Shown: positions 40,226-50,220 of the stretch, one piece after another | How positions within the stretch are numbered: position 1 is the first letter of the stretch | How the letters are laid out: each line of letters begins with the position of its first letter | Assembly: GCA_001998905.1 (NCBI GenBank) | Contig: MLAA01000005.1 | Span: forward strand, 1-64,000 | DNA from: Rodentibacter caecimuris | Lineage (GTDB): Bacteria > Pseudomonadota > Gammaproteobacteria > Enterobacterales > Pasteurellaceae | DNA: 64,000 nucleotides | Direction of reading: 5' to 3' | Program-made: the position numbers and the translations under genes | The notes under the pieces: generated by a model | What the model was told of the DNA's origin: nothing | Databases searched by the model: none | The model's input: only the letters and a program-made list of their open reading frames with translations

Positions 40226-40375
40226 TGTTTGTTTCTAACTAAAATTAAATGAAAAAATATTAATCTTTCAAAATAAAAGCGACCGCCCAAAAATAAATGG
40301 CAGCCGGAAAGATTACCCAAAAATAAGCGTAATTATCTCAAGAAATGCCCCTATTTTTCAACCGCTAAGACGGAA

Positions 40376-41740
40376 TTATTTTACTTTAGCTGAAGTGCGG
40401 TCGCTTTTTTGAGCGTATTTCTTAAAAGTATCTAACCTTTCCCCATGTTTTAAAATGTGAGGGGTTACGAAAATAACTAATTCACGTTTTTGATGACGTT
40501 CACTTTCTTTACTAAATAATCGTTTTACAACTGGGATATCGCCAAGTACAGGTACTTTATCAACTCCTTTGGTAATTGTGTCGTGAAATACACCACCCAG
40601 TACGATGGTTTCTCCGTCTTTCGCAAAGACTTGAGTTTGAATCTCTTGTTTATCGATGGAAACAATCTCTCCTTGTCCGTAAGCAATTCTATTACCCGGA
40701 GAATTTTGGCTGATAACTAGATCAAGCAGAATATTGTTATCCTTAGAAAGATGTGGGGTAACTTCAAGTCCAAGTACGGCCTCACGAAATTCAACGGATT
40801 CTGTATCACTTTTTCGATTTGTAACAACATAAGGAATTTCAGTGCCTTGTTTGATACTGGCACTTTTTTTATTGGTTGTTAACAGTCTCGGACTCGCGAT
40901 AATTTCTACGTTATTTTCACGTTCAAGTGCAGTCAATTCCAAATCAAGTAAGCGCCCGTTTAGTTTGGCAACTTGTAATGCAATTGATGCCGCAGGGGAC
41001 GTCGTTGCGGCAAAATTTACATTAAGATTTTCAGCAATATTTGTAAACCCGTTAGCAGGTAAAGATCCTGCAATTCTATGTACATTTTCTGTAGGATTAA
41101 AAATGCCTCAGCGTACGCCAAGTTCTTTTAAGCTTTCATCACTAATTGTTACGATGCGTGCTTCAATTGCAATTTGATCAATAGGTTTATCTATTTGCTC
41201 AATTAATTTTTTAATATTTTGAACAGACTTAGGTTCATCTCGGAGCAGCAATAAATTACTTCGTTCATCAAATGTGATACTGCCGTTTGGTGATAGCAAA
41301 GAACCACTTCCAGTCGTCAATGATTTCATTACTTCCGAGGCTTTAGCAAAATGTAATTTCAGCGAAACGGTCTTTAATCCAAGATCAGATATTGCTTCAT
41401 TTTCTATCCCTTTGAGTGTTTGAACCGGTGATATTGGTAGAGAAGCAGCTTTATTGAGATAATAAATACCGTTTTCTTTAGAAAGCTCAAATCTATGAAT
41501 TTTTTTAACTGCATCCAAAAATTGCTCAAAGGTGATATTATCCAATTGTAATGTTAGTGTTCCTTTCAATTCGTCATTAATCACTAAATTAACTTGATGC
41601 TCTGATGCTAATTGTTGGAGTGTCGAAATTAATGGCGCTTGAGTTAAACGAATAGAAAAATTTGACAATTCCTGTGCGAATGCAAAAAAAGATGAAAAAC
41701 TACATAAAAATAGACTGCACTTTATTATAAATTTTTTCAT
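40376..41740 (-). pseudogene. comE: comE (HofQ/PilQ-type) DNA-uptake secretin interrupted by one UGA
   Basis: The full reading frame of 454 codons is interrupted only at 41108-41110, where TGA replaces what is by family the Trp codon of LGVRWG. Before it lie a signal peptide (1-22), secretin N-domains (STLQQLASEHQVNLVIN) and the QIAIEARIVTISDESLKELGVR block. After it the same frame runs on through the secretin core (VEIIASPRLLTTNKKSASIKQGTEIPYVV, GEIVSIDKQEIQTQVFAKDGETIVLGG) to the normal C-terminus. The product would be the outer-membrane pore for DNA uptake. No other damage is seen, so the mutation is recent, a sequencing error, or read through. Confidence 0.9.
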
Positions 41741-41750
41741 TGGTTTTTAC

Positions 41751-42137
41751 CTATAAAGTGAGAACAAATAATTCAGGATATTGACATTGACCTGGTTGAT
41801 AATTCGCAAAACTAATTTGGTTTTTTTGAATTTCCTGGATTTTATACCCTTCTTGAGCAATATAATCACCGGCTTGAACAATAAATATTTGCTCATTTTC
41901 ATTAATGAATAATGCTTTTGTTCTTTCTTTATTATAATGAATTATGCCAACCAGTTTTAGCTGTTTAAATAAAGCCTGTTCAGCAATCCTTTGAGATTGA
42001 GTATCACAAGGTAAAAAAATAGTTTTATTTGGAGCAGTGGAAGGTGATGCTGTTTTACGTTGATTACGATCAAAGGGATCTTGGGCATCGGCAGAAATAG
42101 CGATAACAAAGAGTGAAGATAATAATATCTTGTTCAT
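41751..42137 (-). CDS. comD: competence protein ComD (HofP/PilP position)
   Basis: 128 residues with a signal peptide (about 1-18). The mature part ends in a PilP-like small beta domain (LKLVGIIHYNKERTKALFINENEQIFIVQAGDYI). It sits between comC and comE, where PilP-type pilotin or periplasmic linker proteins lie in type IV pilus operons. Sequence similarity within the family is low, so position carries much of the call. Confidence 0.8.
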   Translation of the reverse strand: MNKILLSSLFVIAISADAQDPFDRNQRKTASPSTAPNKTIFLPCDTQSQRIAEQALFKQLKLVGIIHYNKERTKALFINENEQIFIVQAGDYIAQEGYKIQEIQKNQISFANYQPGQCQYPELFVLTL

Positions 42138-42138
42138 T

Positions 42139-42672
42139 TTATGTAATATCCTTTTGAAGTTGTAAAATCATTTCACATTCAATAGAGCCTGCATCTTGTT
42201 CATCATCTATTCTATTGATTTGTAATTGATATAAAGATAGCGAGGGAACCTGATGTGATAGGCTGTCAATAAAGAGATAAAGGGGTTGAAAATAACCTTG
42301 GATGTGTAAATGTAAAATTAGATTTTTTTCAAAATCCCATTGTAAACGGTGGATATGTAGTATCGGTTCTGCAAGTTCTTTGACCTGTTGATTTACAATT
42401 AAAATCTTACCGGCTAATGTTGGATTTAACTGACCTTCATCAGATTTTTTCTGCAATGTTGCCAGAATCTTTTTTTGATGTTCCTGCTTAGTTCGTAAAT
42501 GCTGCACTTCTTGAATTGTGATTTCAAGTTTTTGCAGAGCGTCCATATAATCCGAGGTTGGTAAAAAAAGAGGCACCATTATTAGTATCGCGCAAGAAAT
42601 AACGTGATAATAAAAAGGCTTTTTAAGCCATTTACCGTATATATTCAGCGGGTCATCAAAGAAATTAAGCAT
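42139..42672 (-). CDS. comC: competence protein ComC (HofO/PilO position)
   Basis: 177 residues with one N-terminal membrane helix (about 20-40), a coiled-coil region (IQEVQHLRTKQEHQKKILATLQKK) and a C-terminal ferredoxin-like part (DFEKNLILHLHIQGYFQPLYLFIDSL). This is the layout of PilO, which forms the inner-membrane alignment subcomplex with PilN. It is 17 nt after comB and 1 nt before comD. Confidence 0.82.
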   Translation of the reverse strand: MLNFFDDPLNIYGKWLKKPFYYHVISCAILIMVPLFLPTSDYMDALQKLEITIQEVQHLRTKQEHQKKILATLQKKSDEGQLNPTLAGKILIVNQQVKELAEPILHIHRLQWDFEKNLILHLHIQGYFQPLYLFIDSLSHQVPSLSLYQLQINRIDDEQDAGSIECEMILQLQKDIT

Positions 42673-42689
42673 TGTACTAAGTTGGTTTC

Positions 42690-43190
42690 CTACATTAATT
42701 CAATATTAAATTGAAAATTAAGTTTATTCTGTTCTGGTGTGAAACGAGCTAATTTAATTTTAGTAAATTTTTGTGCTAAAAATTGATGTATTTTTTCAAA
42801 CTCTTGTTGATTTAAAACACTACCTATCAGTTGAATTTGCTCGGCAGTAAAATGTAAAAATTGAAGTTCTCCCTCCTCAAAGGGTAGTTTTGCGACCATA
42901 TCTAATATTTCTTGCCTCTGTTTTACGGGAATCGCATTTAACTCTTCAATATCTTTTGTATATTGGCGTAGCTGGCTAATTTGTATTTGTGATTGGGTTA
43001 GTAACCTTTGTATTTCATTTAGGTCATTTTGGTGTTTTTGTAACTCATGCTGTTTGGCTTGAGTTAAACTATTGAGAATACAATAAATACCAACGCCAAT
43101 TCCTACAAAAATAAATGCGAGATTAATGAAAACCTTAGATTGATGTCTATGTGTAACTTGTCGCCAAGGAAATAAATTAATCCCATTCAT
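42690..43190 (-). CDS. comB: competence protein ComB (HofN/PilN-like)
   Basis: 166 residues from the ATG at 43190, with AGGAG 8 nt upstream; the frame is open back to 43241 inside comA but PilN-family proteins begin MxxINLFPWR as here. A membrane helix lies at about 25-45, followed by a coiled coil and the PilN domain. It links the cytoplasmic ComA/PilM ring to ComC/PilO. Confidence 0.85.
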   Translation of the reverse strand: MNGINLFPWRQVTHRHQSKVFINLAFIFVGIGVGIYCILNSLTQAKQHELQKHQNDLNEIQRLLTQSQIQISQLRQYTKDIEELNAIPVKQRQEILDMVAKLPFEEGELQFLHFTAEQIQLIGSVLNQQEFEKIHQFLAQKFTKIKLARFTPEQNKLNFQFNIELM

Positions 43191-43201
43191 AAAGAGAACT
43201 C

Positions 43202-43990
43202 CTAAAGTGCGGTCGATTTTCGAACTAAATTTTGTTGCCAAAGCGCATTTCCTAATGGAAGAAAAGGTAATGTCGTTTCAACTTTATGCCAATGGGGCAG
43301 ATAAGTTATAGGCAGACTACTGTAAACGTATACTTGTTCAATAGGTTCGGGAAAACGTTGAATAAATTGATGATATAGTTCTGTTAAATTATCTTGACTC
43401 TGTAACATTTGACACTGTTGTAGACGTTCACAAAGAGCTAAACAACATATTTCGTCTTGGTATAAGAAAAGTGTATTTTTCTTCTCTTGTTGCTGAAGTA
43501 AATAGTAAAACGCACGTAAAATACTGTTTGCCGCAGTATCTAGTACATTTATCTTGAAAGGAAGATAATCGTGTTGTAAATTTTTAACCGTATGTTTGCG
43601 AACAGCGTAAATATCTAATCTAAAACTTTGAGATAACGGGGCGGCCGCATAATCAAACCAGAGCTCTGACAAAGGAACCGGCAACTCTTTTTGAAGAACA
43701 AATTGGCATTGTCGAATACAATCTGACTCATTAAGGTGCTGAGGAAGTTGCACCGTTTTAGTCCAGGCTAAATGAGGATAAATGCAACTAATTATCAACG
43801 GCTGTTTTATTTTTTTACGCTCTTGTATTAAGGCATCGTTTAATTGTATTTGTGCATCTTTAATATTTTCGAGAGGAATATGTAAAGTTTTAATTTGATT
43901 AAGTAAATTGAACCAAATAAATTGAAACTCAGTTGCTGTTTTATGAAGACCTATCTGCAAATCATGATATTTTTTATTAAACAGCGCCAT
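43202..43990 (-). CDS. comA: competence protein ComA (HofM/PilM-like)
   Basis: 262 residues, first gene of comABCDE. It has no signal peptide and is a divergent actin-like PilM relative, recognised by place and by blocks such as IGLHKTATEFQFIWF, CIRQCQFVLQKELPVPLSELWFDYA and LDTAANSILRAFYYLL. It is divergent from ponA, as in H. influenzae. I looked for a CRP-S (Sxy-dependent) competence site in the 98-nt promoter region and saw none that was convincing. Confidence 0.85.
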   Translation of the reverse strand: MALFNKKYHDLQIGLHKTATEFQFIWFNLLNQIKTLHIPLENIKDAQIQLNDALIQERKKIKQPLIISCIYPHLAWTKTVQLPQHLNESDCIRQCQFVLQKELPVPLSELWFDYAAAPLSQSFRLDIYAVRKHTVKNLQHDYLPFKINVLDTAANSILRAFYYLLQQQEKKNTLFLYQDEICCLALCERLQQCQMLQSQDNLTELYHQFIQRFPEPIEQVYVYSSLPITYLPHWHKVETTLPFLPLGNALWQQNLVRKSTAL

Positions 43991-44088
43991 ATTCTTTCCT
44001 ATTATTTGATCCCGTAATCTTTTATACTAACTAAATAAATAATAAGTAAGATTTCAAACCTAATCATTAAACAAGAGAGAATTTTTCG

Positions 44089-46698
44089 ATGCGTATCGCA
44101 AAATTAATATTAAGTACCCTATTAACGTTATGTATATTAGGGGCTATTGCAATCGGATTGCTCTATTTTCATTTAAAATCTGATCTACCTTCAGTAGAGA
44201 GTTTAAAAAACGTAGAGTTACAGCAGCCGATGCAAATTTATACGGCGGATGGAAAACTAATCGGAGAGGTCGGTGAACAGCGCCGAATTCCAGTAAAATT
44301 AGAAAATATTCCGCAACGTTTAATTGAGGCTGTATTAGCAACAGAGGATAGCCGTTTTTATGAGCATCACGGTCTAGATCCTATTGGTATTGCCCGAGCA
44401 ATTTATGTCGCTGTTAACAATGGGGGCGCTTCACAAGGCGCAAGTACGATCACACAGCAATTAGCCCGTAATTTTTTCTTAACCCCGGAGAAAACTGTTA
44501 TTCGTAAGGCTCGTGAGGCAGTTCTAGCTATAGAAATCGAAAATACTTTAAGTAAGCAGGAAATTTTAGAATTGTATTTGAATAAAATTTTCTTAGGCTA
44601 TCGTTCTTATGGGGTTGCCGCTGCAGCACAAACATATTTCGGAAAGTCCCTCAATGAGTTAAGTCTTTCAGAAATGGCTGTGCTTGCCGGTTTGCCAAAA
44701 GCCCCTTCAACAATGAATCCATTGCATTCTCCAAAAAGAGCGTTAGAGCGTCGTAATATTGTATTGAGACGAATGTTGGATGAAAATTTTATTAGCCAAG
44801 AGGAATATGACAACACAATTAAAGAGCCGATTATTGCAAGCTATCATGGAGCAAAATTTGATTTCCGGGCAGATTACGTTACGGAAATGGTTCGCCAGGA
44901 AATGGTTAAACGCTTCGGTGAAGAGAATGCCTATAATAGTGGTTATAAAGTTTTCACTACGATATTATCAAAAGATCAAGCTTCTGCACAAAAAGCAGTG
45001 CGTGATAACTTAATTAATTATGATATGCGTCATGGTTATCGCGGAGCCGAGTCTTTATGGAAAAAAGGTGAAAAAGTATGGGAACCTGAACAAATTATTA
45101 CAGCACTAAGAAAACTGCCAAATTCTGCACCATTTATTCCTGCTGCCGTTCTTTCAACCACTAAAAATGGGGCGGAATTATTATTGGTTTCCGGAGAAAA
45201 AATAATACTTTCTAATAACGCAATGCGCTGGACCGGTCGAACAAATCCAGTCAAAGTAGGAGAGCAAATTTGGGTTCGACAACGAGATAAGGGCGATTGG
45301 ATTTTGGGGCAAATTCCTGCTGCAAATGGTGCATTAGTATCATTAAATTCGGATAACGGTGCGATTGAAGCTATTGTCGGTGGATTTAGTTTTGAACAAA
45401 GTAAGTTTAATCGTGCTACACAATCACTAGTTCAAGTCGGTTCTTCATTTAAACCATTTATTTATGCTGCGGCATTGGAAAAAGGATTAACGCTTTCCAG
45501 TGTTTTACAAGATAGCCCGATATCCATTCAAAAACCGGGGCAAAAGCTCTGGACACCGAAAAACTCACCGGATCGCTATGATGGCCCAATGCGTTTACGG
45601 GTCGGGTTGGGACAATCTAAAAATATGATTGCAATCCAAGCGCTACAAACTGCGGGTATTGATTTTACGGCAGATTTTTTACAACGCTTTGGTTTCAAAC
45701 GAGATCAATATTTTGCCAGTGAAGCGCTCGCTTTAGGTGCTGCCTCTTTTACGCCGATTGAAATGGCAAGAGCTTATGCAGTTTTTGATAATGGAGGCTT
45801 TCTAATTAACCCTTATATTATTGAAAAAATTCAAGATGCTAACGGACAAGATTTATTTATTGCCAACCCTAAAATCGCTTGTATTACTTGTCATGATATT
45901 CCGGTTATTTATGGTGAAACTCGAGATAAAATCGATGGTTTCCAAAATATTCAATTAATAAGAACGGATAATTTATCTCAAAGCAATGATAGTAGCAATG
46001 GCGAAGAGCAAGATGTTCAGCCTGAAAATGTGCCGGATTTGCCAGAACTGCAAACTCAATCTGCCGTAATTGACGAAAATAACTTGGATTTTATGGCTGA
46101 TGCGAAAACAATAACATCAAAAGTAGAATATGCTCCAAGAGTTATTAGTGGTGAATTGGCATTTTTAGTTCGCAGTATGTTAAATACGGCAATTTATGGC
46201 GAAAAAGGACTAAGCTGGAAAGGGACTAGCTGGCGTATGGCTGCAGAAATTAAACGTGCTGATGTTGGCGGAAAAACCGGAACAACAAATAATTCTAAAG
46301 TCGCTTGGTATGCTGGTTTTGGTGCTAATTTAGTAACGACGACTTATGTTGGTTTTGATGATAACAAGCGGGTGTTAGGGCGTGGTGAGGCAGGAGCCAA
46401 AACTGCGATGCCAGCTTGGATTTCTTATATGAAAACAGCACTCTCAGATTTACCAGAGAGACGTTCACCGATACCGCCTAAAATTATGGAAAAATCTATT
46501 GATATTAATTCAGGATTACTTTCTCAGGAAGGCGGTCGGACAGAATATTTTATTGTTGGCACGGAACCTAAACGAACTTACCTTGCAGAAATGCAGGAGC
46601 GCGGCTATTACGTTCCGCCCGAATTACAAAAACGTTTGAATAGTGGAGCAAGTGGTCAAGGACCTACCCCAATTACTCAACCAGAAGAATTATTTTAA
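44089..46698 (+). CDS. mrcA: penicillin-binding protein 1A
   Basis: 869 residues, also called ponA. It has an N-terminal membrane anchor (about 7-27), a glycosyltransferase domain with ATEDSRFYEHHG (catalytic Glu, about 85) and GASTITQQLARNFFL, and a transpeptidase domain with SSFK (about 456), SKN and KTGTT near 735. It polymerises and crosslinks peptidoglycan in the periplasm. It is divergent from comA and ends at a terminator made of paired uptake signals. Confidence 0.97.
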   Translation: MRIAKLILSTLLTLCILGAIAIGLLYFHLKSDLPSVESLKNVELQQPMQIYTADGKLIGEVGEQRRIPVKLENIPQRLIEAVLATEDSRFYEHHGLDPIGIARAIYVAVNNGGASQGASTITQQLARNFFLTPEKTVIRKAREAVLAIEIENTLSKQEILELYLNKIFLGYRSYGVAAAAQTYFGKSLNELSLSEMAVLAGLPKAPSTMNPLHSPKRALERRNIVLRRMLDENFISQEEYDNTIKEPIIASYHGAKFDFRADYVTEMVRQEMVKRFGEENAYNSGYKVFTTILSKDQASAQKAVRDNLINYDMRHGYRGAESLWKKGEKVWEPEQIITALRKLPNSAPFIPAAVLSTTKNGAELLLVSGEKIILSNNAMRWTGRTNPVKVGEQIWVRQRDKGDWILGQIPAANGALVSLNSDNGAIEAIVGGFSFEQSKFNRATQSLVQVGSSFKPFIYAAALEKGLTLSSVLQDSPISIQKPGQKLWTPKNSPDRYDGPMRLRVGLGQSKNMIAIQALQTAGIDFTADFLQRFGFKRDQYFASEALALGAASFTPIEMARAYAVFDNGGFLINPYIIEKIQDANGQDLFIANPKIACITCHDIPVIYGETRDKIDGFQNIQLIRTDNLSQSNDSSNGEEQDVQPENVPDLPELQTQSAVIDENNLDFMADAKTITSKVEYAPRVISGELAFLVRSMLNTAIYGEKGLSWKGTSWRMAAEIKRADVGGKTGTTNNSKVAWYAGFGANLVTTTYVGFDDNKRVLGRGEAGAKTAMPAWISYMKTALSDLPERRSPIPPKIMEKSIDINSGLLSQEGGRTEYFIVGTEPKRTYLAEMQERGYYVPPELQKRLNSGASGQGPTPITQPEELF

Positions 46699-46704
46699 AT
46701 GCTA

Positions 46705-46746
46705 AGTACCGCACTTGTTGTTTAATTAAAGTGCGGTTAATTTTTT
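46705..46746 (+). terminator. terminator built from two inverted DNA uptake signals
   Basis: ACCGCACTT (46708-46716) and AAGTGCGGT (46729-46737) form a nine-base stem around a 12-base loop, followed by TAATTTTTTA. It follows the mrcA stop by 10 nt. Confidence 0.85.
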
Positions 46747-46765
46747 ACTATTTTTAGGATATTGA

Positions 46766-47611
46766 ATGTTAAGTTATCGCCATAGTTTTCATGCAGGAAA
46801 TCACGCTGATGTATTAAAACACATTGTATTAATATTGATTTTAGAAAATCTAAAACTCAAAGAAAAAGGATTTTTCTATTTAGATACGCATGCAGGTGTC
46901 GGTCGTTATCGGCTTTCTTCTGCTGAGTCGGAAAAAACGGCAGAATTTAAAGAAGGAATAGGTCGTCTCTGGCAACGAACAGATTTACCAAAAGATGTCG
47001 CTATTTATGTGGATTTAATTAAAAAGCTAAATTATGGAAATCAAGAGCTACATTATTATGCCGGTTCACCACTAATTGCCGCTCAGTTACTACGTAGCCA
47101 AGATCGTGCCCTGCTGACAGAATTGCATCCGACAGATTTTCCATTACTACGTACAAATTTTAAAAATTTTGAACAAGTTAGCGTAAAGCGAGATAACGGC
47201 TTTCAACAACTAAAGTCAGCCTTACCCCCAAGAGAGAGACGTGGATTAGTATTAATTGATCCGCCTTATGAACTGAAAGAAGATTATGAGCTGGTAGTAC
47301 GCTCTGTTGTGGAAGGATATAAACGGTTTGCTACGGGTATTTATGCAATTTGGTATCCCGTTGTGCTCAGACAGCAAATCAAACGGATGGTACGTAGTTT
47401 GGAAGAAACAGGGATTCGCAAAATTTTACAAATTGAATTGGCTATACGTCCGGATACGACCCAAAAGGGAATGACAGCTAGCGGGATGATTGTCATTAAT
47501 CCGCCTTGGACATTAGAACAGCAAATGAAATCTATTTTGCCTTATTTAACCGATGTATTAGCGCCGGAAGGGACAGGCAATTGGTTGGTCAATTGGATTT
47601 GTCCTGAATAG
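46766..47611 (+). CDS. rlmJ: 23S rRNA (adenine(2030)-N6)-methyltransferase RlmJ
   Basis: 281 residues. It has the family N-terminus MLSYRHSFHAGNHADVLKHIVL, LDTHAGVGRYRL (SAM site), and the catalytic motif VLIDPPYE (about 164-171). It methylates A2030 of 23S rRNA. TTAGGATATTG precedes the ATG. Its start lies 20 nt after the upstream terminator. Confidence 0.96.
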   Translation: MLSYRHSFHAGNHADVLKHIVLILILENLKLKEKGFFYLDTHAGVGRYRLSSAESEKTAEFKEGIGRLWQRTDLPKDVAIYVDLIKKLNYGNQELHYYAGSPLIAAQLLRSQDRALLTELHPTDFPLLRTNFKNFEQVSVKRDNGFQQLKSALPPRERRGLVLIDPPYELKEDYELVVRSVVEGYKRFATGIYAIWYPVVLRQQIKRMVRSLEETGIRKILQIELAIRPDTTQKGMTASGMIVINPPWTLEQQMKSILPYLTDVLAPEGTGNWLVNWICPE

Positions 47612-47666
47612 AACGTCAAAATCCGCCTTATATTTATTAAGGAAGGTAAGTTTTTAGGCAAAAATA

Positions 47667-47691
47667 AAAACGGTGGATTTCCCACCGTTTT
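47667..47691. terminator. bidirectional terminator between rlmJ and pfkA
   Basis: AAAACGGTGG (47667-47676) with CCACCGTTTT (47682-47691) around a five-base loop, between convergent genes. Confidence 0.88.
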
Positions 47692-47697
47692 GCTCAA

Positions 47698-48663
47698 TTA
47701 ATTTAAACGTTTTGCCGTTTTGAACCAATCTGCTTTAAATTCACGGCGCATATTATTAATTGCATCGATAATATCGTGGTGGACTAGCTGCTCATTTTGG
47801 ATGCCTACACAATAGCCGCCTTTACCTTGCAGTAATATATCAACAGCGTAAACACCCATACGGGATGCTAAAATACGATCAAAGGCACAAGGCGTTCCAC
47901 CACGCTGAATATGCCCCAATACTGTTGCACGGGTTTCTAAATTAACGCGAGCTTCAATTTCTTTTGCAAGAGAATGAACATCAGTGATTAATTCGGTAAT
48001 AACGACAAGAGCATGACGTTTTCCTTGTTTAATGCTATTTTCAATTTCTTGAACGAGCTCTTCTCGGTTAAATTCAATCTCAGAAGCAACAATATATTCA
48101 CAGCCACCCGCAATCCCTGCAGAGATAGTTAAATCGCTACAATGGCGCCCCATAATTTCTACAATAGAAATACGTTGGTGAGAACTTGATGTATCTCGTA
48201 GGCGATCAATTGCATCAACTGCTGTTTGTAATGCGGTTTGATAGCCGATAGTGTAGTCTGTTCCTGCAACATCATTATCAATTGTTCCCGGAATCCCTAC
48301 ACAAGGGAAACCGTGTTCTTCGGTTAATAATTTTGCTCCCATATAAGAACCGTCCCCACCAATCACAATCAATGCTTCTATCCCGTGAGAACGTAATATT
48401 TCCGCACATTTTGCACGAACTTCCGGTTTTTTAAAGTCAGGGAAACGAGCCGAACCCAAAAATGTTCCGCCACGATTAATGATGTCGGATACGCTATAAC
48501 GATTAAGTTGCTTAATTTTATTATGATAGAGCCCGTAATAGCCATCATAAATACCATAGACATCTAATCCTTTGCCCAAAGCGGCTCGGACTACACCGCG
48601 GATCGCCGCATTCATTCCAGGAGCATCCCCCCCACTTGTTAAAACAGCAATTTTTTTGATCAT
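47698..48663 (-). CDS. pfkA: 6-phosphofructokinase I
   Basis: 321 residues, as in E. coli PfkA (320). It has the ATP-binding [15 protein letters not shown] (about 9-23), GGDGSYMGA (about 102), the catalytic [13 protein letters not shown], and [13 protein letters not shown]. It makes fructose-1,6-bisphosphate in glycolysis. It is monocistronic, with a palindromic CRP-type site about 80-95 bases upstream of the start. Confidence 0.98.
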   Translation of the reverse strand: MIKKIAVLTSGGDAPGMNAAIRGVVRAALGKGLDVYGIYDGYYGLYHNKIKQLNRYSVSDIINRGGTFLGSARFPDFKKPEVRAKCAEILRSHGIEALIVIGGDGSYMGAKLLTEEHGFPCVGIPGTIDNDVAGTDYTIGYQTALQTAVDAIDRLRDTSSSHQRISIVEIMGRHCSDLTISAGIAGGCEYIVASEIEFNREELVQEIENSIKQGKRHALVVITELITDVHSLAKEIEARVNLETRATVLGHIQRGGTPCAFDRILASRMGVYAVDILLQGKGGYCVGIQNEQLVHHDIIDAINNMRREFKADWFKTAKRLN

Positions 48664-48743
48664 ACTTCACCTATTTAACTTGATATTTAAAAATAAAACT
48701 GGCTAAGGTTACACTATTCGCTTTTTTGTCTCTAGAAAATTTT

Positions 48744-48759
48744 TGTGATTTACATCACA
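48744..48759. promoter_or_regulatory. CRP-type binding site upstream of pfkA
   Basis: TGTGATTTACATCACA is a perfect TGTGA-N6-TCACA dyad, 81-96 bases before the pfkA ATG and after the stop-proximal end of the next gene. It matches the CRP consensus core exactly. Confidence 0.65.
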
Positions 48760-48785
48760 TTTTGATCTAGCTTAAATTTTATCGC

Positions 48786-49370
48786 CTATTTTTGACAATT
48801 CCATTTCCAATCTAGTGCTTCTAATTTTTTTATTTCTTTTGCAATCACATATTTTTGTAAATATTTTACCAGTTGAGTCTTACTCAAGTGGTTATATTTG
48901 TTGCGTTTTGGGATCTTTTGTGAATATTGATATTGAACAAATCCACAGTTAGGTATCTCTTGTCCTCGCGCAATGTCAACCTGCCAGGTCTTATTCTGTT
49001 TCGTTGGCGCGTAGATAACATAGCCGATTAAGCTATCTTGCCGGGTCCCTTGTTTACTCTGATAGGTTTTCAATCTAAAATCTTGCACGCCGATATTCCG
49101 ATAAACACGTTCTCTCAAAGCAATACGTTCGGAGATTGTCTGATTACTTTTATTACGATCTAACAAAATTTCAATTTGCGAGCGCCAGTTTTCCACATTA
49201 TCGGGTTTGACAAAATACAAAAAACGGGCAACATCACCTAAATCTTGTTGATTTGCCAAATGATAAACATATTTATCGTGATTAATTTTTGAAGGAGGCG
49301 TTAACAAAGCCGTTTGATTAGTACACGCGTTTAACAAAAGTGCGGTCAAAATCAGTAATATTTTACCCAT
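48786..49370 (-). CDS. uncharacterised lipoprotein downstream of yaaA
   Basis: 194 residues from the ATG at 49370. It begins [19 protein letters not shown], a lipoprotein signal with lipobox LNAC (Cys16). The start overlaps the yaaA stop by 8 nt, so translation is probably coupled. The frame is open 69 bases farther upstream, but that would put the signal peptide inside the protein. The mature part is basic and Gln-rich, with no motif I recognise. Residue +2 after Cys is Thr, so outer-membrane sorting is likely. Confidence 0.75.
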   Translation of the reverse strand: MGKILLILTALLLNACTNQTALLTPPSKINHDKYVYHLANQQDLGDVARFLYFVKPDNVENWRSQIEILLDRNKSNQTISERIALRERVYRNIGVQDFRLKTYQSKQGTRQDSLIGYVIYAPTKQNKTWQVDIARGQEIPNCGFVQYQYSQKIPKRNKYNHLSKTQLVKYLQKYVIAKEIKKLEALDWKWNCQK

Positions 49371-50142
49371 CAATATGATCTCGCTTAAATACAAATTCAT
49401 TATTGCATGATACCGTATCATCAAACCAATAACCGGCAAGATTAAAATCTTTTAGCTGTTCAGCTTGGTTCAAACGATTTTGGATCATAAATCGACACAT
49501 TAATCCCCGTGCTTTTTTAGCATAAAAACTAATAACTTTATATTGTCCGTTTTTCTTATCTAAAAATACCGGTTTAATAATTTGCGCTTTTAGTTGATCT
49601 GTTCGCACCGATTTATAATATTCATCCGATGCGAGATTAACTAAAATATTATCCTCTTGTGATTCAAGTGCTTTTTGCACTGCTTGGGTGATCACATTTC
49701 CCCAAAATGCATATAAATCTTTACCCTTAGAATTAGCCAATTTTGTTCCCATTTCTAACCTATAAGGCTGCATTAAATCCAAGGGTTTTAGTAAACCGTA
49801 TAAGCCGGATAACATACATAAATGTTGCTGAGCAAATAAAAGATCTTGTTCGTTCAATGTTTGTGCATCCAATCCGGTATAAACATCACCTTTAAAAGCA
49901 AAAATAGCTGGTCGTGAGTTTTCGCTATGGTGTTCTTTTTGCCACTCGGCAAAGCGTGCAGCATTAAGTCCGGCTAGTTTATCGCTGATTGACATCAATG
50001 ATGCCAGCTCAGGGGGAGATAATTGACGGCAAATTTGAATTAATTGTTCACTGTATGCGGTTAGCTGTGGTTGAGAAACGGGAAAATTTTTGACCGCACT
50101 TTCAAAATCTAATGTTTTGGCGGGAGAAATTATCGCTAACAT
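49363..50142 (-). CDS. yaaA: peroxide stress protein YaaA (DUF328)
   Basis: 259 residues from the ATG at 50142; the frame is open another 15 codons upstream but the family begins [15 protein letters not shown]. Other marks are [20 protein letters not shown] ([13 protein letters not shown]), [34 protein letters not shown] and [17 protein letters not shown]. coli YaaA lowers free iron during peroxide stress and has a DNA-binding fold. Uptake signal near 50093. Confidence 0.96.
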   Translation of the reverse strand: MLAIISPAKTLDFESAVKNFPVSQPQLTAYSEQLIQICRQLSPPELASLMSISDKLAGLNAARFAEWQKEHHSENSRPAIFAFKGDVYTGLDAQTLNEQDLLFAQQHLCMLSGLYGLLKPLDLMQPYRLEMGTKLANSKGKDLYAFWGNVITQAVQKALESQEDNILVNLASDEYYKSVRTDQLKAQIIKPVFLDKKNGQYKVISFYAKKARGLMCRFMIQNRLNQAEQLKDFNLAGYWFDDTVSCNNEFVFKRDHIDG

Positions 50143-50220
50143 AAATGGAGAGCTCCTAATAACTAAAATTGAGGAATATGCTGTCAATCAAATGAAGATG
50201 GCGTATTCTAGCACAAAAAG

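Noticed and set aside
40376..40942. Separate short secretin gene
   Set aside because: It is in the same frame as 41108-41740 with 55 further open codons between, so both halves are one comE gene with one stop.
43991..44088. CRP-S (Sxy-dependent) site in front of comA
   Set aside because: The best dyad-like stretch (TTTGATCCCGTAATCTT) matches the competence consensus too poorly to claim.
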